A stretch of DNA of 64,000 nt, from positions 16,823-80,822 of the forward strand of contig JARYMM010000008.1 of NCBI GenBank assembly GCA_029907105.1, written 5' to 3'. How positions within the stretch are numbered: the stretch's first letter is position 1; each line of letters starts with the position of its first letter. This document shows positions 56,820 to 64,000 of this stretch, piece by piece. The stretch is from Anaerolineae bacterium (lineage in GTDB: Bacteria; Chloroflexota; Anaerolineae; UBA3071). Under the pieces are notes generated by a model that ran no database searches, was not told the origin of the DNA, and was given only the letters and a program-made list of their open reading frames with translations. Both the position numbers and the translations under genes were made by a program.

Positions 56820-57890
56820 TCACAGCAGGGCCAGGGCGATGCCCAGCATCCCGGCCAGGATGCCTACCAGCCAGAAGCGCTGAGTGATGTGCGTTTCCGA
56901 CCAGCCCAAGAGCTCGAAATGCAGGTGCAGCGGGGTCATCTTGAAGAGGCGTCGCCCCTGTCCCGTGCGGCGCTTCGTCCACTTGAACCAGCCCACCTGC
57001 AGGATCACCGAGCCGGCCTCGGCGACGAAGACGAGCCCGATCACCGGCAACAGCAGCCACTGGCCGGTCATCAGGGCCACCGTGCCCAGCGTGGCCCCCA
57101 GGGCCAGCGCCCCCAGGTCGCCCATGAAGAGCTGGGCCGGATAGGCATTATACCACAAGAAAGCCATCACTGCACCCACCACGGTCAGGCAGAAAGCCAG
57201 GAGCGGGTACTGCCCCTGCAGGAAGGCGATGATACCATAGGCGACGAAGCTCAGCGTGGCCAGCGAGCCGGCCAGCCCGTCCAGCCCATCGGTCAGATTG
57301 ACGGCGTTGGACATGAAGACGATGATCAATGTGGCGATGGGGATGTACCACAGGCCCATGTTGATTTTCTCCGCCACGCCGGGCAGGGCGATACTGTGGA
57401 TATCCAGGAAGAAATAGAGCCCCAGGGCCGTGACCAGGGCGATGAGCACCTGTCCGGCGAACTTGACCCGCACCGAAAACCCCGTGCCCTCTTTGGTGTT
57501 GCGCACGCCCTTCCAATCGTCCAGCCCGCCCAGCAGGGCAAAGCCCAGCATCACCCCCAACGGCACAAGCAGCGATTTGCCGATCAGCGGGCTGCCGTGG
57601 GTGAAGCCGAAATAGGAGAGGAAGGCCCGCCCGGCGGCGAAGCCGCTGAGGAAATTGGCGAAATTCAGCACCACGGTGATCAGAAATACGGGCAGGATGA
57701 TCATCAGGCCGCCCATGGTCGGCGTGCCCGTCTTCCACTGATGGCTGTCCGGCTCGTCAATGCGGATCTGCTTGCCGATACGGCGACGCTTGAGCAGCCG
57801 GATCAGCGGCATGCCCCAGACCACGGCGAACAGGAAGGAGACGGTGGCCAGGGCCAGGGAGAAGGGCAAAGGTGCACGGGCCACGGTCAC
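56820..57890 (-). CDS. mraY: Phospho-MurNAc-pentapeptide transferase MraY
   Basis: A 356-residue membrane enzyme that makes lipid I. Family blocks: KTGTPTMGGLMII (about 53-65), Asp 124-125 in LGGLDDWKG, FMSNAVNLTDGLDGLAGSLA in part (about 197-215), NAYPAQLFMGDLGALALG (about 254-271, catalytic Asp region), and MTPLHLHFELLGWSE (His triad, about 322). Start GTG 57890 overlaps the murF stop by 4 bp. About ten hydrophobic segments are present. Confidence 0.96.
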   Translation of the reverse strand: MTVARAPLPFSLALATVSFLFAVVWGMPLIRLLKRRRIGKQIRIDEPDSHQWKTGTPTMGGLMIILPVFLITVVLNFANFLSGFAAGRAFLSYFGFTHGSPLIGKSLLVPLGVMLGFALLGGLDDWKGVRNTKEGTGFSVRVKFAGQVLIALVTALGLYFFLDIHSIALPGVAEKINMGLWYIPIATLIIVFMSNAVNLTDGLDGLAGSLATLSFVAYGIIAFLQGQYPLLAFCLTVVGAVMAFLWYNAYPAQLFMGDLGALALGATLGTVALMTGQWLLLPVIGLVFVAEAGSVILQVGWFKWTKRRTGQGRRLFKMTPLHLHFELLGWSETHITQRFWLVGILAGMLGIALALL

Positions 57891-59413
57891 GCCTCCTCTC
57901 CCTCACCCCGACCCTCTCCCTCTGGGAGAGGGGGCATGTCCGGCGGCGCCGACGACGGCCGGGTGAGGGCAGCCACGATCTGTTCCATGGCCATGCCCCG
58001 CGAGCCCTTCACCAGCACCGTATCGCCGGCCTGCATCACCTCCCGCAGACAGGCCAAAGCGGCCTTGTTGTCCTCTACCATGTACACACGATCCTCCGGC
58101 AGGCCACAGGCCATCGCTTCCTCGCCGATCCAGCGCGCCCGCCGCCCTACAGTGATCAGAATCTGCACCACATCGGCGGCGCGGCAACCCACCATGCGGT
58201 GCCCTGTCTCCTCGTAGCTGCCCAGTTCCAGCATGTCGCCCAGCACGGCGATGCGTCGCCCGTTCAGGTCCTCCAGCAGATTGAGGGCGGCGATGGAAGA
58301 GGCCGGGCTGGCGTTATAGGTGTCGTCAATCAGCGTCGTCTCCCCTATGCCCGGCACGACCAACAGTCGTAGTTGCGCCGACACATCCTGCAGCCCGCCC
58401 ACGATCTCTTCCCAACTCAACCCTTCGACCAGGCCGACGGCCGCCGCCCGCAGCGCCGTATGCACGCTGTGCCGTCCCAGCAAGGGCACCTTCACGTGCA
58501 ACGTTTCGTCGCCGTAGTGAAAGCGAAAGCGGATGCCCTCCAGCCCTCTGCTGGTGATGTGACTGGCCCAGAGGTCGCAATCGGGCGTCAGGCCGTAGAA
58601 GAAAACCCGAGCCGCGGTGAGCCCGGCCATGGGCCGTACCAGCGGATCATCGCCGTTGAGAATGGCCACGCCGTCCGCCGGCAGGGCCTGCACCAGCTCC
58701 GCCTTGGCCTGGGCGATGCGCTCCAGCGTGCCCAGCCGCTCCAGGTGGGTGGGGCCGACGTTGGTGATCACCCCCACCTGCGGGCGGGCGATGGCGGCCA
58801 GCGCGGCGATTTCCCCCAGGTCGTACATGCCCATTTCCAACACCGCCCGCTCGTGCACGCCGCGCAGTTGCAGCACCGTCAGCGGCAGGCCGATTTCGTT
58901 GTTCAGATTGCCGGGGTTCTTCAACGTGGGATAGCGCTGCTGCAGCACGGCAGCGATCATCTCCTTGGATGTGGATTTGCCCACGCTGCCGGTAATGCCC
59001 ACCACCCGGGGGTTGAACTGGGCGCGCCAGTGTGCCGCCACTCGCTGCAATCCCTTCAGGCTGTCTCCGACAATGAAGACGTAAGGATCAGGGGTTAGGG
59101 GACGGGGGATAGGGGGCATTGTGATATCGGTTGTGTCAATCAGATTAACCCCTGACCCATATCCCTTAACCCCTTCTCGTCCTTTGGGCTCGGCGATGAT
59201 GGCTATCGCGCCACGCTGCAGGGCATCGGCGATGAAGTCATGCCCGTCGTGTTGCTCGCCGCGCAGGGCGACGAAGCAACTCCCCTCCTGTGCCTGGCGG
59301 GAGTCGATAACAAAGGCGCTGATCTCCCGCGCCGGCAGGTCTGGGGGTACAGGCTCGCCGCACAGGGCAGCCCAGATATCGGCCAGGGTAGGCGTGGACA
59401 ATGGAAGCGACAT
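57887..59413 (-). CDS. murF: UDP-MurNAc-tripeptide--D-Ala-D-Ala ligase MurF, with in-frame G-rich insertion
   Basis: A 508-residue Mur ligase that adds D-Ala-D-Ala. Motifs: VIDSRQAQEGSCFVALRGE (about 35-53), ATP loop GITGSVGKSTSKEMIAAVL (about 139-157), GMYDLGEI (about 193-200), NVGPTHLERLG (about 217-227), and DDTYNASPASSIAALNLL (about 362-379). Residues ~79-110 (VKGYGSGVN, then ITMPPIPRPLTPDP) are extra and derive from facing G-rich repeats at 59088-59173. It lies directly after ftsI; the murE gene expected here is missing. Confidence 0.94.
   Translation of the reverse strand: MSLPLSTPTLADIWAALCGEPVPPDLPAREISAFVIDSRQAQEGSCFVALRGEQHDGHDFIADALQRGAIAIIAEPKGREGVKGYGSGVNLIDTTDITMPPIPRPLTPDPYVFIVGDSLKGLQRVAAHWRAQFNPRVVGITGSVGKSTSKEMIAAVLQQRYPTLKNPGNLNNEIGLPLTVLQLRGVHERAVLEMGMYDLGEIAALAAIARPQVGVITNVGPTHLERLGTLERIAQAKAELVQALPADGVAILNGDDPLVRPMAGLTAARVFFYGLTPDCDLWASHITSRGLEGIRFRFHYGDETLHVKVPLLGRHSVHTALRAAAVGLVEGLSWEEIVGGLQDVSAQLRLLVVPGIGETTLIDDTYNASPASSIAALNLLEDLNGRRIAVLGDMLELGSYEETGHRMVGCRAADVVQILITVGRRARWIGEEAMACGLPEDRVYMVEDNKAALACLREVMQAGDTVLVKGSRGMAMEQIVAALTRPSSAPPDMPPLPEGEGRGEGEEA
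59088..59173. repeat. Facing telomere-like G-rich tracts inside murF
   Basis: The plus strand at 59091-59116 reads GGGGTTAGGGGACGGGGGAT and then AGGGGG: four G-runs. The minus strand at 59149-59173 carries GGGGTTAAGGGATATGGGTC and then AGGGG, again four runs. TCAGGGGTTA at 59088 and its complement at 59146 form an inverted pair. Both satisfy the usual G-quadruplex pattern. Confidence 0.8.
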
Positions 59414-59430
59414 GGATGCTCAGTCTCAGC

Positions 59431-59520
59431 GGATTATAAAGGCTCCCGGCGGACTGTCAAGTCCGCCGCTTTCCCGCCGGACTTGACAGCCCGGCGAGAA
59501 CAGGCTGTGATCTGCTCAGT
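59431..59520. repeat. Double-hairpin repeat element, copy 4 (family C), between ftsI and murF
   Basis: Hairpin 1: CGGCGGACT, loop GTCA, complement (59447-59468). Hairpin 2: CGCCGGACT, loop TGAC, and AGCCCGGCG, with one mismatch (59475-59496). The loops are reverse complements, so the two hairpins are in inverted orientation. The right arm overlaps the ftsI stop codon. Confidence 0.8.
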
Positions 59521-61309
59521 CTTCCTCAAGGCTCTGGCGCTCAGCGTCCGGCGGCACCTGGAGGATCCTCAGGATCTGGGGAGCGATCTCGCCAAAGACC
59601 GGCGCGGCGACCTGTCCTCCCCAGGGAGACGTCTTCGGCTTGTCCAGCTTGATCAGACAGACGAAGGCCGGGTCGTCGGCGGGGGCGAAGCCAGCGAAGG
59701 AGGCGATGGTCCATTCCTCGTGGTACCTGTCCCCTACCGGCACCTGTGCCGTTCCCGACTTGCCGGCCACGCGATATCCCTCGACGCGGGCCCTGGAGAA
59801 ACCCTGTTCTACCACCGTGACCAGCATCTCTGTGAGCAGCCGGGCGGTCTCCGGCCTGATCACCTGGGCCACGGCCACGGGCGGCACCTTTATCGCCTGG
59901 CCGTCCTCTACCAGCATATCCACCACGTGCGGCCGCATCAGCATGCCGCCGTTGGCCACGGCGGCCACGGCGGTGACCATCTGCAAGGGGGTGACGCTGA
60001 TGCCCTGCCCGAAGGTGTTGGCGGGCAGGTCCGACAGGCTCCAGTAGCGGCTGTCCGGGAACTTCACCAGGCCATCCACTTCGTGGGCCAGGTCCACCCC
60101 GGTCTTGCGGCCGAAGCCGAAGCGGGCCACATACTTGTAGAACGTCTCAGGCCCCATCTTCTCCCCCACCTGGGCCACCCCCACGTTGAGAGAGTGGACC
60201 AGGATCTCGGTCACCGTGACCTCGCCGTGGGATTGGCGGTCGGCATTCTGGAACACGTGGCCCCCGGCCTCCAACTGGCCCGGGTCGTAGAAGACACTGT
60301 CCGGTGTGACCGCGCCGCTGTCCAGGCCCGCAGCGACGGTGACGATCTTGAACACCGAACCGGGCTCATAGACCAGGCTGATCGTGGGATCAATGAAAAT
60401 CGCCGGGTTCTCTTCAGAGTGCCTCCAGTAGGTATTGGGGTCGTATTCGGGAATGCTGGCGCTGCCCAGGATGGCCCCGGTGGCCGGATCCATGACGATG
60501 ATCGAACCCCCTTCGGCGCCGGTGCTCTGCACCGCCCTGGCCAGGGCCCGTTCTATGACGAACTGGATGCCCCGGTCTATGGTCAGGATGAGGTCGTGTC
60601 CGGCCTCTGAAGGCAGATAGATGCTGAAATCGGCCGGCAGGGTGTGCGCTTTTTGCCGGCGCAGCGGAGACCCCGTCTCGCCCCGCAGGAACTCCTGATA
60701 CTTCTCTCCCACCCCGTAATAGCTGTCGCCATCCGGGGTGACGAAGCCGAGCAGATGGGCCAGGAATTCTCCCTGGGGGTAGAAACGCCGACGGTATGCT
60801 GACGTCCAGACCTGTCCCCGTGTCCAGCGGCACCCTGCCAGGGCCTGGGCTTCGTCTCCCTCTGGGGGGGTCTCCCCTTGATAGTGTCGCTCGATCTCCT
60901 CGGCGACCTCCAGGGAGACGCCGGAGTGGACGATGGCGTATACGCCGTCCTGGTGCAGGGCGTTCAGGATCTCCCCGGCCGGCATGTCCAGGATCTCGGC
61001 CAGGCACAGCGCCACGCGCTGTTTCTCCTCTTCCGCCTGGCGGCCTCCTTCGTCCTGGAAGGCCTGGGGATTGACCAGTACCTTCCACAGGAAGAAATCG
61101 GCGGCCAGCGGTTGGCCGTTGATATCCAGGATGGTTCCTAACGGAGGACGTGAGTCCTGCGCGGCCACGCCTCCGGATACTCGATAGCGTTCCGGCCGCA
61201 GGGCCTGCAACTCCAACAGCCGGGCGGCCAGGATCAGGATGATCACGGCCAGCACGATCTGCAGGATGCGCAGGCGCAGTGCAGGGCGTCCCTGGGCCCG
61301 GTCAAGCAT
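59516..61309 (-). CDS. ftsI: Division-specific peptidoglycan transpeptidase FtsI (class B PBP)
   Basis: A 597-residue class B penicillin-binding protein. One N-terminal membrane helix (about 15-30), a dimerisation/pedestal region (SRPPLGTILDINGQPLA, about 53-69), and the transpeptidase domain: SVFK with Ser 318 nucleophile, SLN (373-375), KSGT (517-520). No PASTA repeats at the C-terminus, unlike many Gram-positive relatives. It partners FtsW. The short gap to murF is filled by a double hairpin, which might lower expression of downstream genes or stabilise the upstream mRNA. Confidence 0.95.
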   Translation of the reverse strand: MLDRAQGRPALRLRILQIVLAVIILILAARLLELQALRPERYRVSGGVAAQDSRPPLGTILDINGQPLAADFFLWKVLVNPQAFQDEGGRQAEEEKQRVALCLAEILDMPAGEILNALHQDGVYAIVHSGVSLEVAEEIERHYQGETPPEGDEAQALAGCRWTRGQVWTSAYRRRFYPQGEFLAHLLGFVTPDGDSYYGVGEKYQEFLRGETGSPLRRQKAHTLPADFSIYLPSEAGHDLILTIDRGIQFVIERALARAVQSTGAEGGSIIVMDPATGAILGSASIPEYDPNTYWRHSEENPAIFIDPTISLVYEPGSVFKIVTVAAGLDSGAVTPDSVFYDPGQLEAGGHVFQNADRQSHGEVTVTEILVHSLNVGVAQVGEKMGPETFYKYVARFGFGRKTGVDLAHEVDGLVKFPDSRYWSLSDLPANTFGQGISVTPLQMVTAVAAVANGGMLMRPHVVDMLVEDGQAIKVPPVAVAQVIRPETARLLTEMLVTVVEQGFSRARVEGYRVAGKSGTAQVPVGDRYHEEWTIASFAGFAPADDPAFVCLIKLDKPKTSPWGGQVAAPVFGEIAPQILRILQVPPDAERQSLEED

Positions 61310-61319
61310 GATGTTCCTC

Positions 61320-61835
61320 TCAACGACGGGTGGCCACGCGGCCGGCAGGCGTCAGCGCGATCAGCTCCCGCAGGCGTTGTGGCAATATCTGCCAGGGCGA
61401 CCGTGCGGGGGCCCAGGCAATCTCACGCCCCTCGCCCTGTGTGACCCGAGGCGAAACAACGGTCACGACCTGGCCTGTCGCCTGCCGCTCTTCGTCCATG
61501 TCCAGGTACACGATGCGCGGGTATGGGATAAACCCCTGCTGCAGAGCGTATTTTTCCACCTCTTCGATGTTGGTGCTCAGGGCGATCTGATGCCGCAGGT
61601 TGGCGTTTCTCTGCTCCTGTTTCTCGCATTGTTTTTGCACCTGGACAACTTGCTGCTTTAGCGCGGCTTTCTCACTGGCCAGGAAGATGTTGAAGCCCAT
61701 AAGCAGGCCCATGATGATCAGAGCCAACAGGTAATAGCGGGTGGCCTGGGCAGCGCTGTGGATCACCCGCTGGCGCAGCCGCAGGTCCTGGACAGGAAAG
61801 ACCAGTGGTTGGGGAAAAGGTCGGCGCTGGATCAT
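61320..61835 (-). CDS. ftsL: FtsL-like division protein
   Basis: A 171-residue bitopic protein in the standard ftsL position between rsmH and ftsI. A basic cytoplasmic part of ~35 residues, one membrane helix (YYLLALIIMGLLMGFNIFLA, about 34-53), then a coiled coil (ALKQQVVQVQKQCEKQEQRNAN in part, about 58-80) and the IEEVEKYALQQGFIPYP motif usual after FtsL/DivIC coiled coils. The C-terminal ~60 residues are longer than in typical FtsL. Identification rests on topology and position. Confidence 0.82.
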   Translation of the reverse strand: MIQRRPFPQPLVFPVQDLRLRQRVIHSAAQATRYYLLALIIMGLLMGFNIFLASEKAALKQQVVQVQKQCEKQEQRNANLRHQIALSTNIEEVEKYALQQGFIPYPRIVYLDMDEERQATGQVVTVVSPRVTQGEGREIAWAPARSPWQILPQRLRELIALTPAGRVATRR

Positions 61836-61862
61836 GGGGCATCTCCTCCTGTAGGTTCAAAG

Positions 61863-62804
61863 CTACAGCTTGGGCAGCCGTTCGGCCAGACGGAGCCTGG
61901 CACTGCGGCTGCGCGGGTTGGCGGCTACCTCTTGCGGCGTGGGCCGGATCGGTTTACGGGTCAGGATGCGCAGGCTGGCCTTATGCCCACAGCGACAGGT
62001 GGGAGCATCGGGTGGGCAGATGCAGTCACGGGCCTCCTGCTGCAACCAACGCTTGGTCAGACGATCCTCCAGAGAATGATACGAGAGCACTGCCAGCCGC
62101 CCCTGTCCTGGGGTCAGCAGGCGCACGGCCTGGGGCAGGGCAGCTTCCAGGGCGGTCAGTTCGTCGTTGACGGCGATGCGCAGGGCCATAAAGCACCTGG
62201 TCGCCGGATGCAGGCGGCCGCGGCGGCCCACGGCGGCGCTCACCGCCTCGGCCAGCTCGGCCGTGGTATGCAGCGGCCGGCGGCGCACGATCTGGCGGGC
62301 GATGCGCCATGAGTGGCGCTCCTCGCCATAGCGCCAGAGGAGCTCCGCCAGCTCGGCTTCCGACAGGTTGTTGACCAGATCGGCGGCGGTGAGGCCCTGC
62401 TGCGGGTTGAAGCGCATGTCCAAAGGGCCGTCGAGCTGGAAAGAGAAGCCCCGCTCGGGAGCCGCCAACTGAAGAGAGGAGAGGCCCAGGTCCAGCAACA
62501 CGCCATCCACCTGGCTGAAGCCGTGGGCCCTGGCCACCTCCTCCAGGTTGGCGAAGTTGGCGTGGACGAGAGTCACACGCCAACGGTAAGGGGCCAGCCG
62601 CCTTTCGCAGCGGGCGATCGCATCCGGATCGGCATCCAGGCCCAGCAGCCGGCCATCGGGCGACGAACCGTCCAGGATAGCCTGGGCGTGGCCACCATCG
62701 CCCAGCGTGCCATCAATGAAATCCCTGCCTGGTTGCACGGCCAGGCCTTCTATGGTTTCCGGCAGCAGCACGGGTTGGTGGTGGCTTTGCTTCTCCTGGC
62801 TCAT
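61863..62804 (-). CDS. rsmH: 16S rRNA m4C1402 methyltransferase RsmH (MraW)
   Basis: A 313-residue SAM-dependent methyltransferase of the ribosomal decoding site. N-terminal [14 protein letters not shown] (about 8-21), SAM loop [16 protein letters not shown] (about 29-44), [24 protein letters not shown] (about 98-112), and late [15 protein letters not shown]. An additional [13 protein letters not shown] cysteine cluster (about 262-274) is common in this family. A family C element lies between it and mraZ. Confidence 0.96.
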   Translation of the reverse strand: MSQEKQSHHQPVLLPETIEGLAVQPGRDFIDGTLGDGGHAQAILDGSSPDGRLLGLDADPDAIARCERRLAPYRWRVTLVHANFANLEEVARAHGFSQVDGVLLDLGLSSLQLAAPERGFSFQLDGPLDMRFNPQQGLTAADLVNNLSEAELAELLWRYGEERHSWRIARQIVRRRPLHTTAELAEAVSAAVGRRGRLHPATRCFMALRIAVNDELTALEAALPQAVRLLTPGQGRLAVLSYHSLEDRLTKRWLQQEARDCICPPDAPTCRCGHKASLRILTRKPIRPTPQEVAANPRSRSARLRLAERLPKL

Positions 62805-62814
62805 CTACGTTCTC

Positions 62815-62909
62815 GCCGGATGTAAATCCGCTCTGAGGGGATCGTCAGATCCCCGGCTTTCGCCAGGATCTGGCACTGGCGACCCTGGTGGAGCGATTTT
62901 CATCTGCTG
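62815..62909. repeat. Double-hairpin repeat element, copy 6 (family C), between mraZ and rsmH
   Basis: Hairpin 1: GGGGATC, loop GTCA, complement (62837-62854). Hairpin 2: CGCCAG...CTGGCG (62861-62881), apparently shortened. It is the reverse orientation of the copy at 16192, with the same two stems. Outer arms are GGATGTAAATCCGCTC and, as complement, CAGCAGATGAAAATCGCTC. Confidence 0.75.
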
Positions 62910-62971
62910 ATTCTCGCTCTCTCAAAAGATCTACAGCCTCGACGCAGGCTGATCGGACAGCACTGTCTTCG

Positions 62972-63409
62972 CTAGATGCGCAACATCTCTTCCTGGGCAT
63001 CGCTGAGCGGGAAGGTCTTCAGTTGCTCCTGCTTCTCCTGCCACAGGGATGGCGACCACACCTCCACGTGATCGCCAACGCCGGCCAGGACAGCCTGCCC
63101 CTCGATTTGGGCGTGAAGGCGCAGGCGATCAGGAATACGGATACGCCCGTGGCCATCCAGGGTCATGGGCACGGCGTTGGAGAAAATCAGGCGGCGCAGG
63201 TCGGCCAGGCGAGGGTCAGTGAATACGGGTTTGCCATCGAAGCGCTGGGTGAGCGCCTCCCATCCCGGCAAAGTAAACAGGACCAGGTGGGGTTCCTGAG
63301 CGCAGGTGATGACCAGGCCATCCTGGAAGGCCTGACGGTAATCGGCGGGAATAGTCAGCCGGCTCTTGTCATCGAGGGTGTGCGTGTACTGGTTGAGGAA
63401 GGCGAACAT
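62972..63409 (-). CDS. mraZ: Transcriptional regulator MraZ
   Basis: A 145-residue protein with two AbrB-like MraZ domains: HTLDDKSRLTIPADYRQAF in part (about 10-28) and ALDGHGRIRIP-like TLDGHGRIRIPDRLRLHAQI in part (about 84-103). It binds repeated TGGGA boxes and represses the division operon. I start it at 63409, the first residue of the MraZ fold; the extra upstream frame is the leader. Ribosome site is weak. It opens the dcw operon, as in most bacteria. Confidence 0.94.
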   Translation of the reverse strand: MFAFLNQYTHTLDDKSRLTIPADYRQAFQDGLVITCAQEPHLVLFTLPGWEALTQRFDGKPVFTDPRLADLRRLIFSNAVPMTLDGHGRIRIPDRLRLHAQIEGQAVLAGVGDHVEVWSPSLWQEKQEQLKTFPLSDAQEEMLRI

Positions 63410-63480
63410 TTGTTCGAGATATCCCAAAGAAGCCGAAGGGCCTGCACGCCTTCGGCGTACAAGCCTTTCACAAGATGATG

Positions 63481-63526
63481 GCCCACTCTGTCCCACATAA
63501 ATGATTAATTATCCCACTTTGTCCCA
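63481..63526 (-). promoter_or_regulatory. Four MraZ boxes upstream of mraZ
   Basis: On the minus strand TGGGA occurs at 63522-63526, 63512-63516 and 63491-63495, and TGGGC at 63481-63485. Boxes in each pair are 10 bp apart (5-bp gap), and the inner boxes of the two pairs are 21 bp apart, so all four face the same side of the helix. The first box touches the -10 element. This fits autorepression by MraZ. Confidence 0.8.
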
Positions 63527-63554
63527 TTCTAGCATAACAACGCTCATCTGTCAA
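63526..63554 (-). promoter_or_regulatory. Main promoter of the division cluster
   Basis: TTGACA (63549-63554) and TAGAAT (63526-63531) on the minus strand, spacer exactly 17 bp. The predicted start near 63519 gives a leader of about 110 nt that includes three MraZ boxes. Confidence 0.8.
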
Positions 63555-63668
63555 GTCCCAATTTACACATCTGCAACTTTTCTAAAGAAAGGCTTTTCCC
63601 AGGCTCTTACCTGCTCTTTCTTGGCTTGGCTGGCTCTTGCAGGAGGGCAAGGCTGGTAAAAAGCTTTT

Positions 63669-63690
63669 CTGGAGGGGCAGGCCCCTCCAG
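63669..63690. terminator. Possible terminator hairpin
   Basis: CTGGAGGGGC, 2-base loop, complement. On the minus strand it is followed by AAAAGCTTTTT, a T-run 6 bases away. The gene it would terminate lies outside the window. The rest of 63555-63714 holds no gene. Confidence 0.4.
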
Positions 63691-63714
63691 GCTTCCCCGC
63701 GTCTTCGACCACGC

Positions 63715-63906
63715 TTATACTACAACCGCACTTGTCATGCTGAGCGGGTTTCAGGCGTCAAACTTCATTGCCCGGCCGACTCCAGCGAAGCATCTCTGGC
63801 CTGCATGGTGAGGCGAGAACTTGTCCTGAGCACAGCGAACGGATGCTTCGCTAGCGTTGCGTGCACCACGGGGACGGGCGTGCAGACCCGCTCAGCCCTG
63901 GCCTGA
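63715..63906 (+). mobile_element. MITE-like element, copy B3, right end missing
   Basis: Starts TTATACTACAACCGCACTTG and follows copy B2 closely to about 63906 (CCTGGCCTGAG), where the similarity stops before the right terminal repeat. Same orientation as B2. Confidence 0.65.
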
Positions 63907-64000
63907 GATGTCCTAAATCGTGTCAAGTCCGAAGAACGGGCTTGAATCGCACCTTACCAGCCGAATAGCTTGAGACGACCGGCGTCAGACCGGGCCGACT
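63907..64000. other. Window end, nothing recognised
   Basis: Short non-coding stretch after the truncated B element. I see no gene start or structured repeat in it. Confidence 0.4.

Noticed and set aside
56820..57890. Second WecA-like transferase
   Set aside because: The TPTMGG block, NLTDGLDGLA and PLHLHFE motifs and its place in the cluster identify MraY.

Overview
The window is about 64 kb of high-GC DNA with no rRNA or tRNA gene that I could recognise, no transposase and no phage gene. The gene set points to a member of the Chloroflexota, probably of the Anaerolineae/Caldilineae type. This is an inference from Thr-Pro-rich linkers in secreted proteins, the YLPLVLR/YLPLLLR motif in two of them, a class II ribonucleotide reductase beside ftsZ, and a high density of dispersed short repeats. 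Promoters are classical sigma-70 type: several TTGACA/TATAAT-like pairs with 16-18 bp spacers are visible.

Layout. 1-6.8 kb: the 3' part of a secreted FG-GAP/YVTN propeller protein, then L-asparaginase, a WecA-like polyprenyl-P sugar-1-P transferase, a small protein and asnS. 7.3-16 kb: a secreted DUF4139 protein, a TPR lipoprotein, a DUF4910/M28-type peptidase, a MobA-like nucleotidyltransferase, a PAP2 phosphatase, a degenerate nucleotidyltransferase and a membrane protein. 16.4-24.8 kb: a sugar operon on the minus strand (binding protein, ATPase, two permeases, FGGY kinase, class II aldolase, exported glycosidase-like protein). 25-33.7 kb: an ABM-domain protein with a family III CoA-transferase, a PIN-type toxin-antitoxin pair, XdhC, a phosphofructokinase with pyrophosphate-type signatures, a low-molecular-weight phosphatase, a secreted subtilase and a two-repeat lipoprotein. 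33.8-39.4 kb: yggU, yggT, yggS, pgeF, a B12-binding-type radical SAM protein, a DUF218 protein and a second PIN/AbrB pair.

40-63.5 kb is an almost continuous minus-strand cell-division and DNA-precursor block. In transcription order: mraZ, rsmH, ftsL-like, ftsI, murF, mraY, a hypothetical gene, murD, ftsW, murG, two membrane-protein genes, murC, murB, ddl, ftsQ, ftsA, ftsZ; then nrdR, nrdJ and a deoxynucleoside kinase. murE is absent. The control sites are unusually readable: a sigma-70 promoter with four MraZ boxes before mraZ, a promoter whose -35 contains the ftsA stop codon before ftsZ, and a promoter with two NrdR boxes 31 bp apart before nrdR.

The most striking property of the window is its short repeats. 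Three structured families are scattered through it: a 28-bp perfect palindrome (6 copies), a MITE-like element of about 235 bp with terminal inverted repeats (4 copies plus half-ends), and an element of about 90-150 bp made of two stem-loops (6 copies, stems kept paired by compensatory changes). These, and several low-complexity repeats, also lie in frame inside housekeeping genes (nrdJ, murB, murD, murF, ddl, pgeF, xdhC, a radical SAM gene). Different genes read the same repeat in the same frame, giving recurring peptides such as RGARPCAPT, GYGxGV and KAQSxKL. This resembles Rickettsia palindromic elements and is the best candidate here for an undescribed system.
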